From Rhodospirillales bacterium (GTDB lineage: Bacteria; Pseudomonadota; Alphaproteobacteria; Rhodospirillales; Defluviicoccaceae): a DNA stretch of 5,451 nt. The notes beneath the pieces are model-generated. The model ran no database searches. It saw nothing but the letters and a program-made list of their open reading frames with translations, and was not told the origin of the DNA. The translations under genes and the position numbers were made by a program. The DNA lies in assembly GCA_026125865.1 (NCBI GenBank), contig JAHCKI010000181.1, forward strand, positions 1-5,451, read 5' to 3'. Shown here piece after piece: positions 1-5,449 of the stretch. The stretch's first letter is position 1. Each line of letters starts with the position of its first letter.

Positions 1-260
1 AAGGTGGCGCCGTTGGGCGCGTCGTCGCGACAGGCGAGCCAGACCGGTTGATCCTCGGGAAAGCCATCCTGAGCCGTCCCGTGGGGTAGCCAGGAGTCCT
101 GATCAAAGATCCAAAGCAGTTGCGCCAGCGCCTCAACCCGCTCGTCCGAGCCCGCCACCACCAAGGCCCGCTTGTCGAGAGCGAGGGTTTTCTCGAGAAG
201 CTTGGGTAGAACCTTCTCGAGGGGTGACTTCTGCAAATGATAAAAGGCGACGTCCGTCAT
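1..260 (-). CDS. holC: DNA polymerase III chi subunit, 5' part only (3' end outside window)
   Basis: Chi subunit of the DNA polymerase III holoenzyme clamp loader. In the known family it binds psi and the C-terminal tail of single-stranded DNA-binding protein, linking the polymerase to SSB-coated lagging strand in the cytosol. The first 86 codons are visible, starting MTDVAFYHLQKSPLEKVLPK. Family hallmarks are this N-terminus, a Lys/Leu-rich first helix, an AGSDERVEAL segment (about residues 36-45), LLWIFDQDSWLPHGTA (48-63) and QPVWLACRDD (about 71-80). The complete protein is usually near 150 residues, so roughly the last 40% lies beyond the left edge. The ATG at 260 is the only start giving the family N-terminus; the bases before it offer only a weak AAAG-type ribosome site. 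It begins 38 bp after pepA on the same strand with no hairpin terminator between, so cotranscription is likely. PepA-HolC adjacency is common in alphaproteobacteria. Confidence 0.92.
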   Translation of the reverse strand, partial: MTDVAFYHLQKSPLEKVLPKLLEKTLALDKRALVVAGSDERVEALAQLLWIFDQDSWLPHGTAQDGFPEDQPVWLACRDDAPNGAT

Positions 261-298
261 CGGCGGGCTTTCAGCGGCCAAACGTATCGGGCGTGCTT

Positions 299-1849
299 CT
301 ATTTTTTCGTTTCATAGTGGTCGGCGACCAGTCGATCGAGCAATTTAACTCCATAGCCCGTCGCGCCCTTGGGCGTTACGGGTTTGGGCTCCTTGGTCCA
401 GGCGACCCCCGCGATATCGATATGCGCCCATGGCGTGTCTTCGACAAACCGCTGCAGGAATTGCGCGGCGGTAATGCTTCCGGCGGCGCGATTGCCGACG
501 TTTTTCATGTCGGCAGCGTCGGACTTTATGGCCTTGTCGTATTCTTCGCCGAGGGGCAATCGCCACACGGGCTCGTTGACCGCGTCCGCCGCCACGGCGA
601 TGCGGCCGGCCAATTCGTCATTGTTGGAGAACAACCCGGCCCGGCTGTTTCCCAACGCGATAACGATGGCGCCCGTCAGGGTGGCTAGATTGATCATGAA
701 CTGCGGTTTAAAGCGATCACGCGTGTACCAAAGGGCGTCGGCCAGCACCAGACGGCCTTCGGCATCGGTGTTGATGACTTCGATGGTCTGCCCGGACATG
801 GATGAAACGATGTCTCCCGGGCGTTGGGCGGTACCCGAGGGCATATTCTCAACAAGGCCGACGACCCCAATGGCGTTGACCTTGGCTTTGCGTCCCGCCA
901 GTGCCTTCATCAAGCCAATGACGGCGCCGGCGCCAGCCATGTCGTATTTCATTTCCTCCATGCCGGCCGAAGGTTTGATGGAGATGCCACCGGTGTCAAA
1001 GGTCACGCCCTTGCCGACGAAGGCGATGGGCGCCGGTGCATCCTTGGCCGCCTTGCCTTCCTTCTTGCCTTTGCCCTTTGTCTTCGCCGCGCCCGCGCCG
1101 GCACCGTTCCACTGCATAACCACCAACTGGGATTCGCGGGCACTGCCCTGACCGACGCCGAGCAAGGCACCCATGCCAAGTTTGCGCATTTCCTTTTCAC
1201 CCAGCACCTCGACCTCGACCCCCAGCTTGGATAGGGCCTGCGCATGGGCCGCCAAGGTCTCGGGATAAACGATGTTCGACGGCTCCGAGACCACGTCACG
1301 GGTCAGGAACACGCCGTCGGTTACCTTATCCAAGGTCTTGTAAAGGTCCCGTGCCCCGGTATGCGCTTCGCATTCAAAGGTGAGGGCGGTCAGAGTTGGT
1401 TTTTCTTCCGGCTTTTCCTTGGTGCGGTACTTATCGAAACGGTAAGAGCGGAGGCGCGCGCCGGTGGCCATGTGCGCGGCGATTTCCGAAGGCGACAGCG
1501 GGCAGGCATCGAGGGCATCCACCGCCACCGTCGCCATATCGTGACCGTTGCCGGAGACGGCGACATAGAGGCTGCCTCCAAGAGCCTGCGCCGTCGACGC
1601 GTCCAGGGTTTTCGCTTCTCCCAGTCCGAGTAGAACGATGCGGTCGAGGCGGGATCCCGCCGGGGTCACTAAGCTGAGCGTTTGATCCTTCTTGCCCTTG
1701 AAGCGGCTTACCTCCATGGCGCGGACAAGGGCACCGTCCATTCGATTGTCGAGTTTCCGAGCGGATGGCGTGAGGACAAGACCATCCAGAACACCGACGA
1801 CGAGAACACCCGTATCAGGCAAGGCGGGAGGCGAGAAGGTTACGTTCAT
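299..1849 (-). CDS. pepA: leucyl aminopeptidase, peptidase family M17
   Basis: Cytosolic leucine aminopeptidase of 516 residues (E. coli PepA has 503). It removes N-terminal amino acids from peptides using two divalent metal ions. The less conserved N-terminal domain covers about residues 1-175; the catalytic domain follows. Visible active-site elements are VGKGVTFDTGGISIKP (278-293), KYDMAGAGAV (301-310) and the family signature NTDAEGRL (360-367). Lys280, Asp285, Asp303, Asp362 and Glu364 match the E. coli metal ligands, and Lys292 and Arg366 match the catalytic pair, all at a constant offset of +10, so the enzyme should be active. Between QWNG (246-249) and PIAFVGKG (274-281) lies a Lys/Gly/Ala-rich stretch of about 24 residues where E. 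coli has about 7. The open frame continues 97 codons upstream into the end of ccrM, but family similarity begins at MNVTFSPPAL, whose ATG is preceded by a good AAAGGG ribosome site. That fixes the start at 1849. Confidence 0.97.
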   Translation of the reverse strand: MNVTFSPPALPDTGVLVVGVLDGLVLTPSARKLDNRMDGALVRAMEVSRFKGKKDQTLSLVTPAGSRLDRIVLLGLGEAKTLDASTAQALGGSLYVAVSGNGHDMATVAVDALDACPLSPSEIAAHMATGARLRSYRFDKYRTKEKPEEKPTLTALTFECEAHTGARDLYKTLDKVTDGVFLTRDVVSEPSNIVYPETLAAHAQALSKLGVEVEVLGEKEMRKLGMGALLGVGQGSARESQLVVMQWNGAGAGAAKTKGKGKKEGKAAKDAPAPIAFVGKGVTFDTGGISIKPSAGMEEMKYDMAGAGAVIGLMKALAGRKAKVNAIGVVGLVENMPSGTAQRPGDIVSSMSGQTIEVINTDAEGRLVLADALWYTRDRFKPQFMINLATLTGAIVIALGNSRAGLFSNNDELAGRIAVAADAVNEPVWRLPLGEEYDKAIKSDAADMKNVGNRAAGSITAAQFLQRFVEDTPWAHIDIAGVAWTKEPKPVTPKGATGYGVKLLDRLVADHYETKK

Positions 1850-2046
1850 CAAGGACCCTTTCGTTGACGATGGGAATTCGCTATGAGCCTGTGTCGCAGC
1901 CCAGCAAGGCACCGGCAAATGTACTGTTTCTGTCCCAAAAGAAAAGAGCCGGCACGCTTTCCCGATCCCGGAACGAAAAACAGCGTCGGTGGAACCATTG
2001 AGCGTAGGATCGGGTAACGCGTATACCGCAGCCTTTGCGACAGCCG
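1850..2046. other. intergenic region between ccrM and pepA
   Basis: This 197-bp gap separates the ccrM stop from the pepA start, both on the minus strand. It should hold the end of the ccrM transcript and the pepA promoter. I found no hairpin followed by a T run that would serve as a convincing terminator; short T tracts on the minus strand near 1976-1980 and 1935-1945 are not preceded by a strong stem. No good sigma70 promoter stands out. The best pepA candidate is TTGCTG with a 16-bp gap to CATAGC, about 30-55 bases before the start, and it is weak. There is no sign of a small gene here. Confidence 0.5.
1856..1861 (-). promoter_or_regulatory. Shine-Dalgarno site of pepA
   Basis: AAAGGG on the minus strand, six bases before the ATG at 1849. 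It decides the start of pepA, because the same frame stays open much further upstream. The other ATG codons of that extension are not used by the protein family. Confidence 0.75.
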
Positions 2047-3180
2047 CTATTGCAGTTCGGCGCGGAGGCGTTGGCGAAAGACGTCGATGGGAACCAATTG
2101 CCCTTTGATTTCGGCGCACCAGAACTGCCAGCCGTTGCACGCGGGAGCGTTCTGGACACGAGCGCCGGCCTGGTGGATGGAGCCTCGGAAATCAGCCGTC
2201 ACCAGGGTCCCATCGGCGGCGACGCGGGCGGAATGTCTCCGTCGCTGATCATACAGAACGGCGCCCGGTTCGAGCAGACCGCGTTCGACGACCCGGCCGA
2301 ACGGTATTCGGGGAGCGTCCCTTAGGCTCGGTGTCGAAACCAGTTCGTCCTCGGCCACACGGCTGACCGCTTTGATCCGCTCCTCAGCAATTTCGACATA
2401 GGCGTCGTTCCGCTCGATGCCGAGATAGCGGCGTCGCAGCCGCTTCGCCACGGCTCCGGTCGTACCGGTGCCGAAAAAGGGGTCCAAAACCAAATCGCCG
2501 GGTTCGGTCGCGGCGAGAATGGTCCGATGCAGCAGGGCTTCCGGCTTCTGGGTCGGATGCGCTTTGCGATTGCCGAGGCGCAGACGCTCCGGTCCCGTGC
2601 ACAGCGGAAACAGCCAATCGGATCGCATCTGAACCTCGTCATTGAGGTTCTTCATGGCCTGGTAATTGAAGCGGTGGCGGGCATCCTTGTCACGAGCACA
2701 CCAGATCAGCGTCTCATGGGCATTGGTGAAGCGACGACCGCGGAAATTGGGCATGGGATTGGATTTGCGCCAAATGACGTCATTGAGAATCCAAAATCCG
2801 AGATCCTGCAAGATGGCGCCGATGCGGAATATATTGTGATAACTGCCGATCACCCACAGCGTCCCATGGGGTTTCAGCAATCGCCGCGCGGCGCGGAGCC
2901 AATCCGCCGTAAAACGGTCATAGGCGGCGAAATCGTCGAAACGATCCCAGCTTTCGTCGACACCGTCGACTCGGCTGTTATTGGGACGCAATAAGTCGCC
3001 CTCGAGTTGGAGATTGTAGGGCGGATCGGCAAAAACCATGTCCACCGAATGCTTCGGCAGCCCCGCCATGATCTCGATGCAATCGCCGACGAGGATGCGG
3101 TTCACCTCCAGCGTCGCAGCCAAGGCTGGTTTCTTGACGGGCGTTGTGGTGGTTTCGGGCTTGATTCGGCGAGTGCTCAT
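2047..3180 (-). CDS. ccrM: CcrM-type DNA (adenine-N6) methyltransferase, GANTC specificity
   Basis: Solitary cell-cycle DNA methyltransferase of 377 residues (Caulobacter CcrM is 358). In the family it transfers a methyl group from S-adenosylmethionine to the adenine of GANTC, and in Caulobacter it acts late in the cell cycle. Motif order is that of a beta-class enzyme: the catalytic DPPYNLQL (52-59) precedes the S-adenosylmethionine-binding DPFFGTGTTG (233-242). Other family segments are WVIGSYHNIFRIGAILQDLG (109-128), the basic FRGRRFTNAHETLIW (146-160) and HPTQKPEALL (208-217). The C-terminal 85 residues carry GSIHQAGA and CNGWQFW, the CcrM-specific extension needed for DNA recognition and absent from most restriction-modification enzymes. 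No restriction endonuclease lies next to it, consistent with an orphan enzyme. The ATG at 3180 is the only early start; the next Met is at residue 38, inside the fold. No clear Shine-Dalgarno precedes it. The first 20 or so residues are Thr/Lys-rich and unconserved. Confidence 0.96.
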   Translation of the reverse strand: MSTRRIKPETTTTPVKKPALAATLEVNRILVGDCIEIMAGLPKHSVDMVFADPPYNLQLEGDLLRPNNSRVDGVDESWDRFDDFAAYDRFTADWLRAARRLLKPHGTLWVIGSYHNIFRIGAILQDLGFWILNDVIWRKSNPMPNFRGRRFTNAHETLIWCARDKDARHRFNYQAMKNLNDEVQMRSDWLFPLCTGPERLRLGNRKAHPTQKPEALLHRTILAATEPGDLVLDPFFGTGTTGAVAKRLRRRYLGIERNDAYVEIAEERIKAVSRVAEDELVSTPSLRDAPRIPFGRVVERGLLEPGAVLYDQRRRHSARVAADGTLVTADFRGSIHQAGARVQNAPACNGWQFWCAEIKGQLVPIDVFRQRLRAELQ

Positions 3181-3202
3181 GCCGCTAACTTGAACAAACC
3201 GC

Positions 3203-3207
3203 GATTC
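3203..3207. promoter_or_regulatory. GANTC methylation site, proximal, upstream of ccrM
   Basis: GATTC on the plus strand (GAATC on the minus strand), 23-27 bases before the ccrM start and overlapping the candidate -10. It is a substrate of the enzyme encoded immediately downstream, so promoter methylation state could feed back on expression. Confidence 0.6.
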
Positions 3208-3232
3208 TCCGTCAAGATTTATTTGGTTTCAA
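3204..3232 (-). promoter_or_regulatory. candidate sigma70 promoter of ccrM with GANTC at the -10 element
   Basis: On the minus strand TTGAAA (3227-3232) is followed after 17 bp by GAGAAT (3204-3209), a 4 of 6 match to the -10 consensus. The last bases of this element form part of a GANTC site (3203-3207). The predicted start of transcription is near 3197, leaving a leader of only about 16 bases. An alternative -35, TTGACG (3212-3217), also has a 17-bp gap but to a poor -10 (CAAGTT). Promoters of the Caulobacter GcrA regulon are known to carry methylated GANTC sites near the core promoter, so the overlap fits that class. Confidence 0.45.
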
Positions 3233-3264
3233 GTACTTATCAAGCGGTGTGGGAACAAAATCTT

Positions 3265-3269
3265 GAATC
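3265..3269. promoter_or_regulatory. GANTC methylation site, distal, upstream of ccrM
   Basis: GAATC, 85-89 bases before the ccrM start and six bases from the rnhB stop codon. With the proximal site it makes two GANTC sites in a 94-bp intergenic region, where about 0.4 would be expected by chance. The Caulobacter ccrM promoter region also has two. Confidence 0.5.
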
Positions 3270-3274
3270 TGGTG

Positions 3275-3883
3275 TTATTGGGAACACAATATGTTGCGTA
3301 TGGGGGCAAAACTTTTCCGATGGTATGGTGTCACACCAAGGCGCCGAAGGCTATCGCGATGCTCGGCAGTGCCGTACCCGGCGTTGCGTTCCCACCCGTA
3401 GCCCGGGTAGCGGCGGGCGAGGTCCACCATCCAGCGGTCGCGTGTTACTTTCGCAACGATCGACGCCGCCGCTACCGACAGGCCGCGACGGTCACCGCCG
3501 ATGAGGCAATGGGCCGGACATGGCAGATCGGGCGCGTGGTTGCCGTCGATCACGGCGGCGTCGGGAACCACACCCAGGGCCGCGACGGCGCGCGCCATGG
3601 CGCGCATGGTCGCTTGCAGTATGTTGATGCTGTCGATCTCGTCGACCTCGGCGCTGCCGACCCCGACGCGGCTGTGACCGTTTAAAGCCTCGAACAGGGC
3701 GACCCGCCGTTTGGCGCTCAGTCGTTTTGAATCATCAAGACCTTGAATGAGCCCTTCGGGCAGGGAAGCGATTTCGAGAATCACCGCAGCAGCCACCACC
3801 GGCCCGGCCCAAGGACCGCGCCCCGCCTCATCAACGCCGGCGACGATCCCACCCAATGCCCGTTCCATGGTCAAATCCGGCAT
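3275..3883 (-). CDS. rnhB: ribonuclease HII
   Basis: Cytosolic RNase HII of 202 residues, a normal length. It cuts RNA in RNA-DNA hybrids, starts removal of single ribonucleotides misincorporated in DNA, and helps remove primers, using two metal ions. The four acidic catalytic residues are visible: Asp18 and Glu19 in GVDEAGRGPWAGPVVAAAV (16-34), Asp113 in VIDGN, and Asp131 in GGDRRG. DDSKRLSAKRR (50-60), SIVAKVTRDR (141-150) and YPGYGWERNAGYGTAEH (159-175) are further family blocks. The frame is open upstream to 4078, overlapping the previous gene by 155 bp, but that extension has no family similarity; MPDLTMERAL is the usual alphaproteobacterial N-terminus. A second ATG at 3868 (MERAL) is possible but would drop conserved residues. 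No Shine-Dalgarno precedes either start. It lies 40 bp after the radical SAM gene and 94 bp before ccrM on the same strand. Confidence 0.95.
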   Translation of the reverse strand: MPDLTMERALGGIVAGVDEAGRGPWAGPVVAAAVILEIASLPEGLIQGLDDSKRLSAKRRVALFEALNGHSRVGVGSAEVDEIDSINILQATMRAMARAVAALGVVPDAAVIDGNHAPDLPCPAHCLIGGDRRGLSVAAASIVAKVTRDRWMVDLARRYPGYGWERNAGYGTAEHRDSLRRLGVTPYHRKSFAPIRNILCSQ

Positions 3884-3889
3884 CCGCAA

Positions 3890-3895
3890 ACTATA
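3890..3895 (-). promoter_or_regulatory. -10-like TATAGT box six bases before rnhB ATG
   Basis: TATAGT on the minus strand matches the -10 consensus at 5 of 6 positions and ends exactly six bases before the rnhB ATG, which would put the transcription start at or beside the start codon. No good -35 sequence is present 17 bp upstream (GGCCTG), so the call rests on the -10 and on the missing ribosome-binding site. Read-through from the radical SAM gene is the alternative source of rnhB mRNA. Confidence 0.35.
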
Positions 3896-3923
3896 ACCGG
3901 AACCTTTGGGGGCAGGCCACAGG

Positions 3924-5021
3924 TCAAAACAAGGAAAGCTGGCGTTCGTCGCCTTTCTTTGATGGTGGTTTAAACTGGCTGCAATCGAGATTGAAGTCAC
4001 CGCTCCGCCCATACCCCAGATCAAACCGGCGGCATGCCAACCGGAACCGCTGTTCGAGAAGTTCGGCGTAGGGCCCACTCCCGGTCATACGGCTACCGAA
4101 ACGAGACTCATAGAGTTCGCCATCTCTGCAATCTCGGATTCTGGCTAGCACCCGTTCCGCCTTGAGGGGAACGTGAGTTCGCAACCACTCGCTGAAAAGC
4201 TCCTTGAGTTCATGGGGAAGCCGCAGAAAGATGAAACTGGCGCTGCCGGCGCCGTTGCGGGCAGCGGCGGCGAGAATGGACTCGATCTCGTGATCATTGA
4301 TGAACGGTATGATCGGCGCCACCAGAACAGACACGCGAATTCCCGCCGCGCGGAGTTCACGTATGGCCACCAATCTTTGTTTCGGCGCCGAGGCCCGTGG
4401 CTCCATCTTACCGGCAAGGCGCGGATTCAGTGTCGTAACCGACACACCGACGGTGGCGAGACCGCGTGCGGCCATCGGAGCCAATATATCAATGTCGCGG
4501 GTGATCAATTTCGATTTCGTGACGATCGCTACCGGATGGTTGAAGCGGGATAGGACATCTAGAATACCGCGGGTGATCTTTCTGGTCCGTTCCACCGGTT
4601 GATAGGGATCGGTGTTGGCCCCAAGGGTGATGGGTCGCGGAGCGTAATTCTTGGCTCGCAGTTCCCGTTCGAGAACCTCGGGCGCGTTGTCCTTTGCAAA
4701 CAAACGCGTCTCGAAATCGAGCCCTGGCGACAACCCCAGATAGGCGTGGGTCGGACGCGCAAAGCAGTAGACACAGCCGTGCTCGCACCCGCGATAGGGA
4801 TTGATGGATCGATCGAACGGCACATCCGGAGACTGGTTTCGGCTGATGATCGTCCGGCACGACTCGCTGGTGACCACGGTTGGCAGCGGTACCGGTTCTC
4901 CGGCGTCATCGCGTCTCCAGCCATCATCGATGTCAACGCGCACGAGCGATTCGAAGCGGCCGGACGGATTTCCAACAGCGCCGCGGCCTTTCCTTGGTTG
5001 TTTCGATGACACCTCGTCCAT
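3924..5021 (-). CDS. PA0069-family radical SAM protein (SplB-like, COG1533)
   Basis: Radical S-adenosylmethionine protein of 365 residues, of the PA0069/Rv2578c type, distantly related to spore photoproduct lyase. The reaction of this family is not established as far as I know. The iron-sulfur cluster motif Cx3Cx2C is Cys79, Cys83 and Cys86 in RGCEHGCVYCFARPTHAYLG (77-96). Other family blocks are TIISRNQSPDVPFDRSINPY (57-76), ITLGANTDPYQPVERTRKIT (131-150), IVTKSKL (166-172), VGVSVTTLNP (191-200), VLVAPIIPFIND (232-243) and FIFLRLPHELKELF (263-276). The first 40 residues are polar and basic and look disordered. The C-terminus ends in QLSLF, usual for the group. The ATG at 5021 is the only early Met (next is 183) and lacks a Shine-Dalgarno. 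It opens the minus-strand run ahead of rnhB and diverges from rpmJ. Its promoter overlaps a LexA-type direct repeat, which hints at a DNA-damage role, though this is inference. Confidence 0.93.
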   Translation of the reverse strand: MDEVSSKQPRKGRGAVGNPSGRFESLVRVDIDDGWRRDDAGEPVPLPTVVTSESCRTIISRNQSPDVPFDRSINPYRGCEHGCVYCFARPTHAYLGLSPGLDFETRLFAKDNAPEVLERELRAKNYAPRPITLGANTDPYQPVERTRKITRGILDVLSRFNHPVAIVTKSKLITRDIDILAPMAARGLATVGVSVTTLNPRLAGKMEPRASAPKQRLVAIRELRAAGIRVSVLVAPIIPFINDHEIESILAAAARNGAGSASFIFLRLPHELKELFSEWLRTHVPLKAERVLARIRDCRDGELYESRFGSRMTGSGPYAELLEQRFRLACRRFDLGYGRSGDFNLDCSQFKPPSKKGDERQLSLF

Positions 5022-5027
5022 GCGGCC

Positions 5028-5036
5028 AGTATAGCA
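5028..5036 (-). promoter_or_regulatory. extended -10 promoter element of the radical SAM gene
   Basis: TGC-TATACT on the minus strand is an extended -10 (TG-N plus a 5 of 6 match to TATAAT). The hexamer ends six bases before the ATG, so transcription would begin at or next to the start codon, giving a leaderless mRNA; there is no ribosome-binding site. The -35 position (5051-5056, TGTATC) is poor, as is common when an extended -10 is present. Confidence 0.5.
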
Positions 5037-5045
5037 TTTTGATTG

Positions 5046-5060
5046 GAACGGATACAGAAC
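5046..5060 (-). promoter_or_regulatory. candidate LexA (SOS) box, GTTC-N7-GTTC
   Basis: On the minus strand GTTC, seven bases, GTTC (plus strand GAAC-N7-GAAC). This spaced direct repeat is the published LexA-binding motif of alphaproteobacteria, unlike the CTG-N10-CAG box of E. coli. It covers the -35 position of the radical SAM promoter, where a bound repressor would block RNA polymerase. My reading found no other copy in the window. The chance expectation for eight fixed bases over both strands is about 0.17, so position matters more than rarity. The same bases also sit in a perfect 7-bp inverted repeat (ACGGATA at 5048-5054, TATCCGT at 5062-5068), so a different, palindrome-binding regulator is an alternative. 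Confidence 0.5.
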
Positions 5061-5129
5061 ATATCCGTGGCTTTTAGAGCGCGGGGTTGTCAGGTTTGGG
5101 GCGCTCGACCTAAATGCTTCGAGGTGCTG

Positions 5130-5158
5130 TTGACAGGATCAGGGTCAATCCTTATGGT
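5130..5158 (+). promoter_or_regulatory. sigma70-type promoter of rpmJ
   Basis: A perfect -35 TTGACA (5130-5135), a 17-bp spacer and TATGGT (5153-5158, 4 of 6) give the best promoter in the window. Transcription would start near 5165, leaving a leader of about 20 bases that holds the rpmJ Shine-Dalgarno. Confidence 0.7.
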
Positions 5159-5171
5159 CCGCGCCTCAGCC

Positions 5172-5176
5172 AAGGG
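5172..5176 (+). promoter_or_regulatory. Shine-Dalgarno site of rpmJ
   Basis: AAGGG, eight bases before the ATG at 5185 and five before the in-frame ATG at 5182. The longer spacing is the usual one and favours the second ATG. Confidence 0.7.
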
Positions 5177-5184
5177 TTAGGATG

Positions 5185-5310
5185 ATGAAAGTCAAAAATT
5201 CAGTAAAATCAGCGAAGGCGCGCGAACGGAACTGCCGTGTTGTGCGGCGTAAGGGTCGCGTCTACGTGATCAACAAAATTCACCCACGTTTCAAAGTCCG
5301 CCAGGGCTGA
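5185..5310 (+). CDS. rpmJ: 50S ribosomal protein L36 (C-minus, zinc-independent form)
   Basis: Ribosomal protein bL36 of the large subunit, 41 residues, very basic, reading MKVKNSVKSAKARERNCRVV in its first half and ending FKVRQG. The RVVRRKGRVYVINK core (18-31) and the PRFKVRQG tail are diagnostic. The zinc-binding form has three Cys and a His; here only Cys17 remains and Asn30 replaces a ligand Cys, so this is the zinc-free form usual in alphaproteobacteria. Two ATGs are adjacent in frame (5182 and 5185). The second gives the family N-terminus and stands eight bases after an AAGGG Shine-Dalgarno (5172-5176), so I chose it. The gene stands alone with its own promoter, away from the large ribosomal protein operons, and diverges from the radical SAM gene. 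Confidence 0.95.
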   Translation: MKVKNSVKSAKARERNCRVVRRKGRVYVINKIHPRFKVRQG

Positions 5311-5442
5311 TTCCCCAAACGTCGCATTGGTTGATTGTCTGTCGGTTCCTGCCGTCGGACCGATTCCGCTTCACGACCGCGGTCACCTTCCCTACATTGG
5401 GGATATACCGTCGGAGTACGTGACACAGGCCTCCGGCGAAAT
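5311..5442. other. intergenic region after rpmJ
   Basis: About 130 bp between rpmJ and the gene expected beyond the right edge. It holds a perfect 10-bp palindrome GACCGCGGTC (5375-5384) and a weak 5-bp inverted repeat, TCGGT (5342-5346) with ACCGA (5359-5363), 12 bases apart. Neither is followed by a T run, so no intrinsic terminator can be called. I see no coding signal and no clear promoter. Confidence 0.4.
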
Positions 5443-5449
5443 GAGGAGG
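5443..5449 (+). promoter_or_regulatory. strong Shine-Dalgarno for a gene starting beyond the right edge
   Basis: GAGGAGG is a near-perfect ribosome-binding site two bases from the end of the window. It implies a plus-strand start codon roughly 5-9 bases outside. The ATG at 5441 overlaps this site and lacks its own, so it is less likely to be a start. Confidence 0.6.

Noticed and set aside
369..1234. Long open frames on the plus strand opposite pepA (up to 260 codons)
   Set aside because: They mirror the pepA coding strand, encode low-complexity products rich in Ala, Pro and Arg, have no recognisable domain, and lie opposite a clearly conserved enzyme. GC-rich coding DNA commonly gives such shadows.
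2010..2030. GGTA/TACC inverted repeat after ccrM as a transcription terminator
   Set aside because: The arms are only 4 bp with a 7-base loop and no T tract follows directly on the minus strand.
1850..2140. N-terminal extension of PepA by 97 residues
   Set aside because: The frame is open but runs into the 3' end of ccrM, has no resemblance to M17 peptidases or to a signal peptide, and a good Shine-Dalgarno precedes the internal ATG at 1849.
2527..2994. Plus-strand frame of 155 codons opposite ccrM
   Set aside because: It is antisense to the conserved methyltransferase motifs, has no ribosome site and no recognisable product.
3884..4078. N-terminal extension of RNase HII by 65 residues
   Set aside because: It overlaps the end of the radical SAM gene by 155 bp and would add residues not found in RNase HII, while MPDLTMERAL at 3883 is the usual N-terminus.
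4489..5062. Minus-strand frames of 123 and 167 codons inside the radical SAM gene
   Set aside because: They are out-of-frame readings of the same conserved sequence, rich in Arg, Ser and Pro, with no family features of their own.
5375..5384. Palindrome GACCGCGGTC as a terminator of rpmJ
   Set aside because: It has no loop and no T run after it. It is too short to be a strong stem and may be chance in GC-rich DNA.
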